Part shown: in pieces, positions 41,547 to 49,457 of the stretch | Numbering within the stretch: position 1 is the first letter of the stretch | Layout: the number at the start of each line of letters is the position of its first letter | Notes under the pieces: model-generated | Told to the model about the DNA's origin: nothing | Seen by the model: only the letters and a program-made list of their open reading frames with translations | Database searches by the model: none | NCBI GenBank assembly: GCA_002396085.1 | Contig: DGWI01000037.1 | Location: forward strand, 1-64,000 | Origin: Porphyromonadaceae bacterium UBA4262 | GTDB lineage: Bacteria; Bacteroidota; Bacteroidia; Bacteroidales; Muribaculaceae | Direction: 5' to 3' | DNA: 64,000 nucleotides | Position numbers and translations under genes: made by a program

Positions 41547-42665
41547 TTATTTCATGCAGTACCGGCATCCTGGCAATGTCATGATCACGCCTCGGCAGTC
41601 AAGTTCTACCAGTGTGCTCATCAGTCGATAGATAGGTAGTTGCAATTCGGTGGCCAGTGTGTTGATATGTACATCGCCTTCTCGTTTCAGTACATCTACG
41701 ATGGCCTGTTCCTCCTTACTCAGCGACACGAAGACTTCTAGTTGTTGGGCTGGTTGCGACTTGCGTTCGAGGTCCCAACTCAATGCTTCAATCAAGTCGT
41801 CGGCACAACTGATCGACATCGCTTGATTGGTGCGTATGATGCGGTTACAGCCCCGTGAAAACTCGTCACCCACACGACCCGGAACGGCCATCACGTCACG
41901 GTTGTAACTCTGTGCCAGCGATGCTGTTACAAGTGAACCGCCATGGTCGGCACTCTCGACGATGACTGTGCAGTCGCTCAAGGCGGCGATGATGCGATTG
42001 CGGGCAAGGAAGTTGCTGCGATGTATCTCGTCGCTACTCAAATAGTCGGTCAGCACCATGCCGTGGTTACGCACAATCTTCACGGCGTCATTGCGGTGCA
42101 TTGCGGGGTAGATGCCATTCAAGCCACGTGCCATCACGGCTACTGTGCTCAATCCGTGCTTCAAACTGGCGCGATGAGCAGCAATGTCAATGCCATAGGC
42201 CAGACCGCTCACAACCACGGCATCGGGTAGGGCGGCTGCAAGGTCGCGGATGAATGTATCACAGAAACTTACACCATACTGCGTTGCATGGCGTGTGCCC
42301 ACAACGCTCACCACATGCTTGCTATTGAGGTCGCAATCGCCACGACTGTAGAGCATACAGGGGGCATCATCGGCCTCTAGCAGGCGACGAGGGTAACCCG
42401 CATCGGCATAGTAGGTTGTGGCAATGTTGTTCTGGCTGATGAAGTCGAGTTCGCGATCAGCGCGCTCCAGTTGCTGTTGACGATAGTAATTGGTGTAAAT
42501 CTTGCTCTTGCCTTGTGTCATGGCTCGCAGATCTTTCTCGCTCATGTCGAAGAAAGCGCGCTCACTGCCACACACTTCCAGCAGTTGCCGGGCCAAACTC
42601 ACACCCATACCACGAATGGATGCAAAAGCGATGCGATATCTCAACTCATCACTGCTCATCGTCAA
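41547..42665 (-). CDS. dprA: DNA-processing protein DprA
   Basis: A 372-residue single-strand-DNA-binding RecA loader used in natural transformation and present in most bacteria. An N-terminal helical region (about 1-90) is followed by the Rossmann core: VVSVVGTRHATQYGV, VVSGLAYGIDIAAHRASLKHG, VAVMARGLNGIYPAMHR, ARNRIIAALSDCTVIVESADHGGSLVTA and AVPGRVGDEFSRGCNRIIRTNQA. A C-terminal winged-helix (about 310-372) closes it. It overlaps the end of the thioesterase gene by 17 nt. Confidence 0.95.
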   Translation of the reverse strand: MTMSSDELRYRIAFASIRGMGVSLARQLLEVCGSERAFFDMSEKDLRAMTQGKSKIYTNYYRQQQLERADRELDFISQNNIATTYYADAGYPRRLLEADDAPCMLYSRGDCDLNSKHVVSVVGTRHATQYGVSFCDTFIRDLAAALPDAVVVSGLAYGIDIAAHRASLKHGLSTVAVMARGLNGIYPAMHRNDAVKIVRNHGMVLTDYLSSDEIHRSNFLARNRIIAALSDCTVIVESADHGGSLVTASLAQSYNRDVMAVPGRVGDEFSRGCNRIIRTNQAMSISCADDLIEALSWDLERKSQPAQQLEVFVSLSKEEQAIVDVLKREGDVHINTLATELQLPIYRLMSTLVELDCRGVIMTLPGCRYCMK

Positions 42666-43056
42666 GTCCTAGTTTCTCCCACAACTCTGCACCACGCGAC
42701 AGTTGGCCATTCACTAGTGCAACAATGCTCACAATGGCACGAACGACCAGTTGGCCATTTTCCTTATTATATATATCCTGGTGAAACAGGTATCGAACTC
42801 CCTGGCGCTCAACCCACAGTTTGCTCTCCATCACATCACCACTGCGCAACGCGCTTTTATAGTCGACCTCGATGCGGCTCACTACTGGGATAATGCCGTC
42901 GGCCGACATCTGGCCGAACGAGTAACCACGGCTCTTGACAAAGGCATGACGAGTATGCTCAAGATAGTGCAGGTAATTGGCATTATTGACGATGCCCTCG
43001 CTGTCCAATTCATAGTCACGGACACCGATTTCGACCTGAAATATATAGTCTTTCAT
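42649..43056 (-). CDS. Acyl-CoA thioesterase, 4HBT/YbgC-like hotdog fold
   Basis: A 135-residue hotdog-fold protein with the 4HBT active-site pattern VRDYELDSEGIVNNANYLHYLEHTRHAF (Asp-containing D-S-E-G-x-V-N-N-A-Y) and IEVDYKSALRSGDVM. It probably hydrolyses acyl-CoA or acyl-ACP in the cytoplasm. Co-transcribed with dprA (overlap) from the -7 box at 43081. Confidence 0.9.
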   Translation of the reverse strand: MKDYIFQVEIGVRDYELDSEGIVNNANYLHYLEHTRHAFVKSRGYSFGQMSADGIIPVVSRIEVDYKSALRSGDVMESKLWVERQGVRYLFHQDIYNKENGQLVVRAIVSIVALVNGQLSRGAELWEKLGLDDEQ

Positions 43057-43080
43057 TCTGTTGCGATTTTTTCAAGACCC

Positions 43081-43088
43081 CAAAATTA
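43081..43088 (-). promoter_or_regulatory. -7 box for thioesterase-dprA
   Basis: Minus-strand TAATTTTG (plus-strand CAAAATTA), consensus match 24 nt before the ATG, back to back with the PAS gene promoter. Confidence 0.65.
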
Positions 43089-43131
43089 CAAAAAATCTCA
43101 CAACTATGCCGTTTATGTGACGAAAAAACAC

Positions 43132-43139
43132 TACTTTTG
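43132..43139 (+). promoter_or_regulatory. -7 box for the PAS gene
   Basis: TACTTTTG, consensus match 67 nt before the ATG at 43207. A TCTAGA pair and AATTATT repeats lie in the leader. Confidence 0.65.
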
Positions 43140-43206
43140 CATCGTCTAGAGTTTCTAGAACAGGTAATATTCTCAATTATTATTTTTCAATTTTTATCAA
43201 TTTGAA

Positions 43207-43533
43207 ATGGACTGGGCTGAACAACTGCATTGTGCAATCACTGTGTGTGATAACGAGGGTACGGTAATATACATGAACGAGCGTTCACGTGCCACATTCA
43301 ACAAGAATGGGGAGACTATGGTGGGCAAGAACCTTTTTCCCTGTCACAAGGAGCGCTCACAACAGATGATTCGCCACATGATGGAGAGCGACACAACCAA
43401 CTGCTACACCATCACCAAGAATGGTGTGCGCAAGATGATTTTCCAGTCTCCCTGGAAGGTTGACGGAGAGGTTAAAGGTATGGTCGAGATTTCGATTGTT
43501 CTGCCCGACGAAGTGCCACACTACGATCGCTGA
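43207..43533 (+). CDS. Stand-alone PAS domain protein
   Basis: A 108-residue single PAS fold: WAEQLHCAITVCDNEGTVIYMNERSRATF, the loop VGKNLFPCHKERSQQMIRHMM, then YTITKNGVRKMIFQSPWKVDGEVKGMVEISI. The CH-x-x-R-S element resembles the one in PAS domains linked to DUF438 proteins, where cofactor or redox sensing is suspected. No kinase, cyclase or DNA-binding domain is attached or adjacent, so its partner acts in trans. Small PAS proteins of this form are common in Bacteroidales. Confidence 0.85.
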   Translation: MDWAEQLHCAITVCDNEGTVIYMNERSRATFNKNGETMVGKNLFPCHKERSQQMIRHMMESDTTNCYTITKNGVRKMIFQSPWKVDGEVKGMVEISIVLPDEVPHYDR

Positions 43534-43608
43534 AAGGCGGTCACATTTTCAACACGGTTGACTATGCCGAGTCATCGCTCGGATAGATCTGCCACATTTT
43601 AGAAAACT

Positions 43609-44739
43609 ATGAAAAAAATCCTCCTCACTGCCATTCTGCTGCTTGCTGAGGTCATCGTTGCCGACGCATGCACATCGGCCATCGTCAGTGGCCGCCTTAC
43701 CGCCAATGGCCGACCACTGTTGTGGAAAAACCGCGACACCAACGATCAGAACAACCGTGTTGAGCGCATCAAGGCACACGACGGCCTCTATGAGTTCGTT
43801 GCCCTCTTTGATGCACGCGACTCCAAGGATACTGCCGCATGGCTGGGATTCAACGAGCGTGGTTTCGCCATCATGAACACGGCTTCATATAATCTCAATA
43901 AGGACAATGTGCCCGAGCGCGACATGGACAAGGAAGGCGTTGTCATGCGCTATGCCCTGGAGCGTTGTGTTACGGTCGATGACTTTGAGCGTGTACTTGA
44001 GCAACTGCCCAAACCTCTTGGTGTTGAGGCAAACTTCGGTGTCATTGACGCACAGGGCAATGGAGCGTATTTCGAGACAGGCAACTACAAGTGGGTCAAG
44101 TATGACTTGGCCGACGAGCCCACGGGCATTATCACCCGCACCAACTACTCGGTCAGTGGTCGTGAGGGAGAAGGCATGGGATATATCCGCCATGACAATG
44201 AGCGTGAATTGCTCAGACCATATATCATCGAGGCCAACATCACACCGGCAACCTTCACCGAGGTCATCTCACGCACCTTCTATCACAGTCGCATGAAGCG
44301 TAACTATAACAATAGTGGCCTTGAGTGGCTCATCGACCAGGATTTCATCCCACGGCGCATCAGCACCGCGTCGGTCGTCATTGAGGGTGTGCTGCCGGGC
44401 GAGGATCCAAGTCTTACAACTATGTGGATTGCGTTAGGTTATCCTCCTTGTGCCGAGGTGTTTGCATGTTGGACGGGCGAGAATGGCGTACCTGATGTTC
44501 TGCGCGGTACTACCAAGCGGCGCCATTCGGTGCAGTGCGACTTGGTCAACAAGCGCGAAGCCGAGGTGTTCAGCATCACGCGAGGCAATGGCCAGCACTA
44601 CATCAATCTGTCCAAATTGTATAATAAAGAGGGCACAGGCTATGCGCAAGTCTTGATCAAGAAGAATATGAAGACCTACGAGGATGGATATGCCGAGATC
44701 GCTCGGCGCCGTGCTGCTCTGACCAAAAAGAAACACTGA
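43609..44739 (+). CDS. Secreted C45-family (Ntn) amidohydrolase
   Basis: A 376-residue protein whose signal peptide ends DA-C; removal exposes Cys21 (CTSAIVSGR) as the N-terminal nucleophile, as required in Ntn hydrolases. The continuation PLLWKNRDTNDQNNR, WLGFNERGFAIMNTASYNL, FGVIDAQGNGAYFETGNYKW and ITRTNYSVS matches acyl-CoA:6-aminopenicillanate acyltransferase-like/choloylglycine-like enzymes. The substrate would be an amide bond outside the cytoplasm. It is 75 nt after the PAS gene and closed by a terminator at 44763. Confidence 0.88.
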   Translation: MKKILLTAILLLAEVIVADACTSAIVSGRLTANGRPLLWKNRDTNDQNNRVERIKAHDGLYEFVALFDARDSKDTAAWLGFNERGFAIMNTASYNLNKDNVPERDMDKEGVVMRYALERCVTVDDFERVLEQLPKPLGVEANFGVIDAQGNGAYFETGNYKWVKYDLADEPTGIITRTNYSVSGREGEGMGYIRHDNERELLRPYIIEANITPATFTEVISRTFYHSRMKRNYNNSGLEWLIDQDFIPRRISTASVVIEGVLPGEDPSLTTMWIALGYPPCAEVFACWTGENGVPDVLRGTTKRRHSVQCDLVNKREAEVFSITRGNGQHYINLSKLYNKEGTGYAQVLIKKNMKTYEDGYAEIARRRAALTKKKH

Positions 44740-44762
44740 TTTTTTAACCTGATTTTAACGTG

Positions 44763-44790
44763 TGCCTCGACTTAGTCGAGGCAATTTTTC
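44763..44790 (+). terminator. Terminator after the C45 hydrolase
   Basis: TGCCTCGAC-TTA-GTCGAGGCA (44763-44783) followed by ATTTTTC. The DUF486 start codon lies 14 nt after the stem, so it may also act as that gene's leader attenuator. Confidence 0.88.
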
Positions 44791-44797
44791 AACCACA

Positions 44798-45178
44798 ATG
44801 AACTGGACTGCACTTGCCACATTGGCACTTCTCGTCGTGAGCAATATCCTCATGACTTTTGCATGGTATGGACACCTCAAACTGCAGCAAGAAGGAGTCA
44901 GCACTCACTGGCCCCTCATTGTCGTCATCTTGTTCTCATGGGGCATTGCATTGTTTGAGTATGCCTTCATGGTGCCGGCCAATCGCATCGGTTACTCCGG
45001 CAATGGAGGTCCCTTTTCTCTGATGCAACTCAAGGTCATACAAGAAGTGATTACACTGACTGTTTTCACCATCTTTGTCACCTTGTTTTTCAAGAACGAG
45101 ACATTGCACTGGAATCACTTTGTCGCATTCTTCCTGCTCATCGCTGCGGTGTACTTTGCCTTCCTCAAGGTTGACTGA
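44798..45178 (+). CDS. DMT-type small membrane protein (DUF486)
   Basis: A 126-residue integral membrane protein with four helices (ATLALLVVSNILMTFAWYGHL, WPLIVVILFSWGIALFEYAFM, LKVIQEVITLTVFTIFVTLFF, WNHFVAFFLLIAAVYFAFLKV). PANRIGYSGNGGPFSLMQLKVIQEVI is the DUF486 family hallmark. It would work as a dimer; the substrate is unknown. Its start lies right after a terminator hairpin, with no separate -7 box visible. Confidence 0.9.
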   Translation: MNWTALATLALLVVSNILMTFAWYGHLKLQQEGVSTHWPLIVVILFSWGIALFEYAFMVPANRIGYSGNGGPFSLMQLKVIQEVITLTVFTIFVTLFFKNETLHWNHFVAFFLLIAAVYFAFLKVD

Positions 45179-45179
45179 T

Positions 45180-46463
45180 TTAGTGTGTGTAGGCGCTGAG
45201 CAGCAGATGGCGGGGCGCAGCCTGCTCTACCAGTAGGATGATAGCGCTCAACGGCACGTTACTTAGCGCGAAGCAACCCTCGCTCAACTTGCCTAACCGC
45301 AGATATCGCGGGTGAATCTCGCCCTCGTAGCGCATGCCACCATGCACCTTGATGCCACGCATGCGCGCATTGTCGTTGGTCGCTTCCAGGCCCTCAACGT
45401 TGATGGCCATACGTCCGTTCTTGTACATGCGGTGCACATCATCAATCTCATACAGACCCAACGAGGTGGCACAACTGCCATGCTCGTTGCTGAATTGTGG
45501 AATCATGCCCGTGCTGCCACTGCCGCAGCCGTGGGCACACTTGCTGCTCACAATCACGCGCTTTTTCTTATAGTCATAGACAAAGAATCGGTTTTGTCCT
45601 GATGGAATGCTGAAGTCGGCAAACATCACATACCGCTCGTCATAGCCCCGGGCAACAGCCTGCTCGTGTGTTGCCGACAGGCGGGTGTCTGAGATGGGGT
45701 AGTGGCGAAGGGCAATCCAGCGTGACACTTCCTGCAGCGGGTAATCGGCAGGGTAGAGGTCGGCATCGATCATGCGTTCGCCCATCTGCCTGAAGGATTG
45801 CGCCATCTTGGCGGTATCAGATGGCGTACAGGGCAGCAGGTGGATGCGGCGGGCAAGCACCCGTGAGGTGTCGGCGGCGGCTCGTGTTAGCACCAAGTTG
45901 CGCACACGACGATGGGTGAACTGGCTCGCCAGTCGTCCCTGGGCTGTGCGATCTATCAGGGTCACATCATTGGGATCGACACACATTCCACAGTGGTTCA
46001 GCCAGTGCGCCAGGGTGGTGTCAAGCAGCCTCAGCAGGCTATTGCGTTGGGGCGATTTCTCGCTAGTGCGGCTCATGATCATGACATAGCAACTGTCCAT
46101 GGCAGGCCATTGTTGTGCAAGCGTGTTGAAATTCTCTTGGTCTTGCTGCACAACCACGATCACGGGGTATCGCTTGAGCGTATCGGTCACTTCAGGTCGC
46201 CGAATCAAGATGCGGGGATACTTGTTGTCGTCATTGGGCCAAAACCTATTATATAATAAGGTAACGGGTGAGGCGGTTTTCAGTGGCTCAAATTTGCCAT
46301 TAGTCAGCAACAGATTGTCGCGATGTCCTGCGTTGAGCACAGGATAGGGCCATGCAAGCAGCCAGCCGATAACCAGTGCCAGTGACACTGCGGCAAGCGC
46401 TATTTTCAGTGATTTTCGGGTCTTTTTTGTCAATTTTCCTAAATTTTTTGCGAAGGTAAGCAT
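45180..46463 (-). CDS. YkuD_2-type L,D-transpeptidase-like protein with an extra N-terminal domain
   Basis: A 427-residue protein anchored by one N-terminal helix (IALAAVSLALVIGWLLAWPY). Residues about 65-215 form an alpha/beta-like domain with hydrolase-type strands (YPVIVVVQQDQ, CYVMIMSRTSE, DVTLIDRTAQGRLASQF) but no serine elbow. From about 285 follows the murein L,D-transpeptidase domain (PF13645): FFVYDYKKKRVIVSSKCAHGCGSG, FSNEHGSCATSLGLYEID, GIKVHGG and SEGCFALSNVPL with the catalytic Cys. The start is uncertain: ATG at 46463 lies inside a TACCTTCG -7-like box, an earlier ATG is at 46493, and a TTG at 46433 also fits. It would crosslink or attach to peptidoglycan. Confidence 0.82.
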   Translation of the reverse strand: MLTFAKNLGKLTKKTRKSLKIALAAVSLALVIGWLLAWPYPVLNAGHRDNLLLTNGKFEPLKTASPVTLLYNRFWPNDDNKYPRILIRRPEVTDTLKRYPVIVVVQQDQENFNTLAQQWPAMDSCYVMIMSRTSEKSPQRNSLLRLLDTTLAHWLNHCGMCVDPNDVTLIDRTAQGRLASQFTHRRVRNLVLTRAAADTSRVLARRIHLLPCTPSDTAKMAQSFRQMGERMIDADLYPADYPLQEVSRWIALRHYPISDTRLSATHEQAVARGYDERYVMFADFSIPSGQNRFFVYDYKKKRVIVSSKCAHGCGSGSTGMIPQFSNEHGSCATSLGLYEIDDVHRMYKNGRMAINVEGLEATNDNARMRGIKVHGGMRYEGEIHPRYLRLGKLSEGCFALSNVPLSAIILLVEQAAPRHLLLSAYTH

Positions 46464-46502
46464 TTTTTTCGGAAAAAACTTGTGGGGGAACAAAAAAAGT
46501 AG

Positions 46503-46510
46503 TAATTTTG
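46503..46510 (+). promoter_or_regulatory. -7 box for tRNA-Val
   Basis: TAATTTTG, consensus match, 15 nt before the mature tRNA 5' end. Confidence 0.7.
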
Positions 46511-46525
46511 CATCGCAATTGAGAT

Positions 46526-46603
46526 AGGAGCGTAGCCCAGTTGGTTTAGAGCGCCGCAGTCACATTGCGGAGGTCATCGGTTCGACCCCGATCGTTCCTA
46601 CCA
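46526..46603 (+). tRNA. tRNA-Val, anticodon CAC
   Basis: The cloverleaf is complete. Acceptor stem AGGAGCG (46526-46532) pairs with CGTTCCT (46593-46599) with one G:U. The D-arm is GCCC...GAGC with one mismatch. The anticodon stem CCGCA/TGCGG carries loop GTCACAT, whose 34-36 positions read CAC, decoding GUG (Val). A 5-nt variable loop follows, then T-arm ATCGG/CCGAT with loop TTCGACC. CCA is encoded at 46601-46603. A strong terminator follows at 46606. Confidence 0.9.
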
Positions 46604-46605
46604 GA

Positions 46606-46640
46606 AAGCAGGTCTTCATCGACCTGCTTTTTTCATTTTT
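46606..46640 (+). terminator. Terminator of tRNA-Val
   Basis: AAGCAGGTC (46606-46614) and GACCTGCTT (46621-46629) form a 9-bp stem, followed by TTTTTTCATTTTT. Confidence 0.93.
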
Positions 46641-46704
46641 GTCTATGAATAGACCAAGGGTTCGGTACAATTATCTTTAAGACATTTTCAAAGTTCAAGC
46701 GTTA

Positions 46705-47202
46705 ATGATGAGATGTGAATTGAAAGACGCATTTTCGGTCTCAACGTCGCTCTACCTGCGTCAATTGGGACGTCTCTACCTGCGAGACCGCTGGCCGTGG
46801 CTGGTGGCACCATTCGTGTTATGTGGCATCTTGTCGGCAGCATTGAGCGACGTGCGCTGGGTTATCGTTGGGCTCATGATACTTTTCATTGCCATCCCTA
46901 TGATTCTCGCTTTGGCCTATATCAACTATGCCCTATCGATGGAAGCTCGCTGGTCGGTGCTCAGCAAGACGTTGACCCTTGACAATGATGGTCTTTTGCT
47001 GCGGTTCGAGGATGACCGGATGCACGATCGTCTCATCCCCTGGCACGAGATATCGGGCATCAAGGTGGGTGGTGAGTCTATCTTGGTTATGCTCAAGGTG
47101 CGTCACTACACCTTCTTGATGATTCCATTCACGGTTATTGAGCAGTCTGGAATCCCCATACAGCAATTTGCACGTCAACTGGCAATCGAGTCTAAGAAAT
47201 GA
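46705..47202 (+). CDS. YcxB-like membrane protein
   Basis: A 165-residue protein with two helices (WLVAPFVLCGILSAALSDV; WVIVGLMILFIAIPMILALAYINYAL) and a PH-like C-terminal part: SVLSKTLTLDNDGLLLRFEDD, LIPWHEISGIKVGGESILVML and YTFLMIPFTVIE. The layout matches the YcxB-like family, of unknown function. It has a clean terminator after it. The start could be the second Met. Confidence 0.82.
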   Translation: MMRCELKDAFSVSTSLYLRQLGRLYLRDRWPWLVAPFVLCGILSAALSDVRWVIVGLMILFIAIPMILALAYINYALSMEARWSVLSKTLTLDNDGLLLRFEDDRMHDRLIPWHEISGIKVGGESILVMLKVRHYTFLMIPFTVIEQSGIPIQQFARQLAIESKK

Positions 47203-47223
47203 ATGGTCGTGATTGTAAAGCAA

Positions 47224-47262
47224 CAGAGCCTAGCAGTAACAAACTGTTAGGCTCTGCTTTGT
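47224..47262. terminator. Terminator between convergent genes
   Basis: CAGAGCCTAGCAGT (47224-47237) pairs with ACTGTTAGGCTCTG (47243-47256), with one G:U pair, followed by CTTTGTTTG. It lies between the YcxB-like gene and the convergent HU/SPOR gene. Confidence 0.85.
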
Positions 47263-47281
47263 TTGTAATTCCCGATAGGAA

Positions 47282-48238
47282 CTAAGGTTTCACCCACGAT
47301 TGTTCATAGCCTTTTGGCAACTTGGCGCGCAGACTGTACAGGTGCGACTGATCGTGACTGCGGGCTACATAAACATGATACAGGCGGGCATTCACGCGCG
47401 CAACCTGCATTTGTTCTGCCAGGTCGGGATGCAATTCTTTGTAACCTTCGGCCTGTTTTGCCGTGTTGAACGAAGCCACCACCAGCAGGCTCTTGCCACC
47501 CTCATCAAGCAATAACTTGCTCACCTGCTTTACCGGCTCCTGGGTTGCCTCGCTACGAGGCCGATTCGGTTGAGATGTGGCCATGTCGATAACTTGTTGT
47601 TGAGGCTTGGTCACTGACGGCAGGTTCAACGATGCATAGTCCTGATGATGGTTGCGGTTGATGATCACAGGTGTGGTGAGCAGCACCGTCAAGCATAATA
47701 GCAACACGATGGATGCGGCAGCTTGCAGCGGACGGCGCCATGCAATGCTTCGGCCGGTGGTGGGCTGAGCAAATGCCGCTGCAGCCGCTGCTTGGGCTTC
47801 GGCACGGGCAGTTTCATCGGCCAACGGCCTGAAACTCACATTGCGCAGGCCATAGTAACTATCATTACTCTGCACATGATTGAACGGGGTGAACTCGATG
47901 CGATGCCCATCGCCACTGTGGAAGTAACCTAAACGACCCAGCGAAACTTCGTTGCCTAGCGACAACTGCTGGCGGAATGCACTCACACTCTGGGAGATAA
48001 ATCGTATGGCAGCATCGTATGTGATGCCCTCACGACGCACCAGCGATTGCGCCAGCAAACCGTCATTGTGGTCTACACTGGCGTTGAACCCCAGTTCGCG
48101 CCGTGGACGCTCGATATGCCCGCGGGTGGAGTTGTAATGCGAGTCGGTGTACTGTGCAACTAGTGCTCCCCAACCAGGGATTACTACACAGTCATGGCTC
48201 GTCAGAAGATATTCAATATGCTCAATAATGGTGTACAT
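47282..48238 (-). CDS. HU-CCDC81-like/SPOR domain protein
   Basis: A 318-residue protein in three parts. The N-terminal 130 residues are the bacterial HU-CCDC81 domain pair (IIEHIEYLLTSHDCVVIPGWGALVAQY; AIRFISQSVSAFRQQLSLGNEVSLGRLGYF). A hydrophobic helix lies near 170-195 (ASIVLLLCLTVLLTTPVIIN). The C-terminal SPOR domain (SLLVVASFNTAKQAEGYKELHP ... YHVYVARSHDQS) should bind denuded peptidoglycan glycan strands at the division site. It is a Bacteroidota-specific arrangement placing an HU-type module on the cytoplasmic side. A TAATTTTG box ends 7 nt before the ATG. Confidence 0.88.
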   Translation of the reverse strand: MYTIIEHIEYLLTSHDCVVIPGWGALVAQYTDSHYNSTRGHIERPRRELGFNASVDHNDGLLAQSLVRREGITYDAAIRFISQSVSAFRQQLSLGNEVSLGRLGYFHSGDGHRIEFTPFNHVQSNDSYYGLRNVSFRPLADETARAEAQAAAAAAFAQPTTGRSIAWRRPLQAAASIVLLLCLTVLLTTPVIINRNHHQDYASLNLPSVTKPQQQVIDMATSQPNRPRSEATQEPVKQVSKLLLDEGGKSLLVVASFNTAKQAEGYKELHPDLAEQMQVARVNARLYHVYVARSHDQSHLYSLRAKLPKGYEQSWVKP

Positions 48239-48245
48239 GCGAGGG

Positions 48246-48253
48246 CAAAATTA
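48246..48253 (-). promoter_or_regulatory. -7 box for the HU/SPOR gene, 7 nt before ATG
   Basis: Minus-strand TAATTTTG (plus-strand CAAAATTA), a perfect match, placing transcription start at or within two bases of the ATG. Confidence 0.6.
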
Positions 48254-48373
48254 CACACAATTTCTGACTTGTGCAAATTTTTTTTTGCCTTTTTGCCACC
48301 TTTTGCACTCAACATCCTCAGTTGCAGTAGAGTTTCCTGTTCGTCAATTTTGGGTCAAATTTGTTGACACTGC

Positions 48374-49291
48374 TTACTGAAGCAGTGCTTCAACAAGACT
48401 CCGCTCCAGCCCGTGTTCCACCGCCAGATTGATGTCACGCTCCATGTCTTCGTGGCTGAAGCGCAGTTTGTCCAACTTGGCTCGCAAGACATACAGGTAG
48501 GGATCATTGGGTGTCATTGACAGGGCGCTGCGGATGTCTTCCTCGGCTTGGTTCAACTGCTTCTGTGTCAGGTAGCAGTCGGCACGATTGGCAAGCAATC
48601 GGGCATTGGGCTTAGCCTTGATGACCTCGCTCAGCAATTCAATGGCCTTGACATAGTGGCCTTGCGACTTGTGCAACATTCCCAGACCCTCGCTGGCCAG
48701 ACCGCTGTGCGGGTTGATGCGTTTGATTTGTTCAAACAAGTCCTCGGCTCGCTTGTAGTCGTGCGTCTCAACGGCCAGCATGCCCAGGCTGTAGCGCGAC
48801 TCCACATCAGTCGGGTCCAGTTGGCACACACGTTCATAGTCTGTGATGGCTCGTTCGGTGTTGCCTGTCTCAATGAAGGCTGCGGCCCGGTTCAGCAGCA
48901 ACGTCACCGAGTTGGGTGTCAGATCTAGCGCCATTGAGTAGTTCTTGATAGCATCATCTAGCCGCCCTTGGTAGCGCTGAAGCGTAGCCAGGTTCGACAG
49001 TAGCATCGAGTTGCCGGGATGGGTCGGGTCGGCTGCCAGGGCACGTGTGAAGAACGCCTCGGCCTCGGCCCATCGCTGCTCATTGATCATCGTTTGTGCC
49101 GAGTCGAGCATAATATAATAGGTAGAGGTCGTGTCCATATTGATCTCGACTGGTGTGTAGTGCTGCGCTTTCTCGGCAGGCTTTACCCCTTGCGGAATCT
49201 TGGTGTTCTCCTTCGCCATCTGCGTCACCACCTGTGCCTGTCCCCCAGCCACAGCCAGCCCCACCATGAATGCAAAAACAATCCTTCTCAT
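48374..49291 (-). CDS. Exported TPR-repeat protein
   Basis: A 305-residue protein with a signal peptide (RRIVFAFMVGLAVAGGQAQ). About six TPR units follow from residue 60 on (for example AEAFFTRALAADPTHPGNSM, DAIKNYSMALDLTPNSVTLLLNRAAAF, RAEDLFEQIKRINPHSGLASEG). It is a periplasmic scaffold or binding protein; the partner is unknown. It is divergent from ruvA. Confidence 0.88.
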   Translation of the reverse strand: MRRIVFAFMVGLAVAGGQAQVVTQMAKENTKIPQGVKPAEKAQHYTPVEINMDTTSTYYIMLDSAQTMINEQRWAEAEAFFTRALAADPTHPGNSMLLSNLATLQRYQGRLDDAIKNYSMALDLTPNSVTLLLNRAAAFIETGNTERAITDYERVCQLDPTDVESRYSLGMLAVETHDYKRAEDLFEQIKRINPHSGLASEGLGMLHKSQGHYVKAIELLSEVIKAKPNARLLANRADCYLTQKQLNQAEEDIRSALSMTPNDPYLYVLRAKLDKLRFSHEDMERDINLAVEHGLERSLVEALLQ

Positions 49292-49401
49292 ACCCTAAAA
49301 ACGCATCCCCCCTCACATTATTGTATCATAGGCTTGGCTCTCAACCTGGTTCAATGACTTGTGCGGAGTTGCTTTTTTGACCTTAATTTAAAAAAATGTT
49401 G

Positions 49402-49409
49402 TATCTTTG
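49402..49409 (+). promoter_or_regulatory. -7 box for ruvA-sprA
   Basis: TATCTTTG, consensus match, 48 nt before the ruvA start at 49458. Confidence 0.7.
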
Positions 49410-49457
49410 CATCTTGGCAGAGATTATTTTAGTTTCAAATTCTTAATTTACTATACA

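Noticed and set aside
46526..46603. tRNA-Asp (GTC) reading of the anticodon loop
   Set aside because: Only the CCGCA/TGCGG stem pairs, which places CAC at positions 34-36 with U at 33; the GTC register would break the stem.
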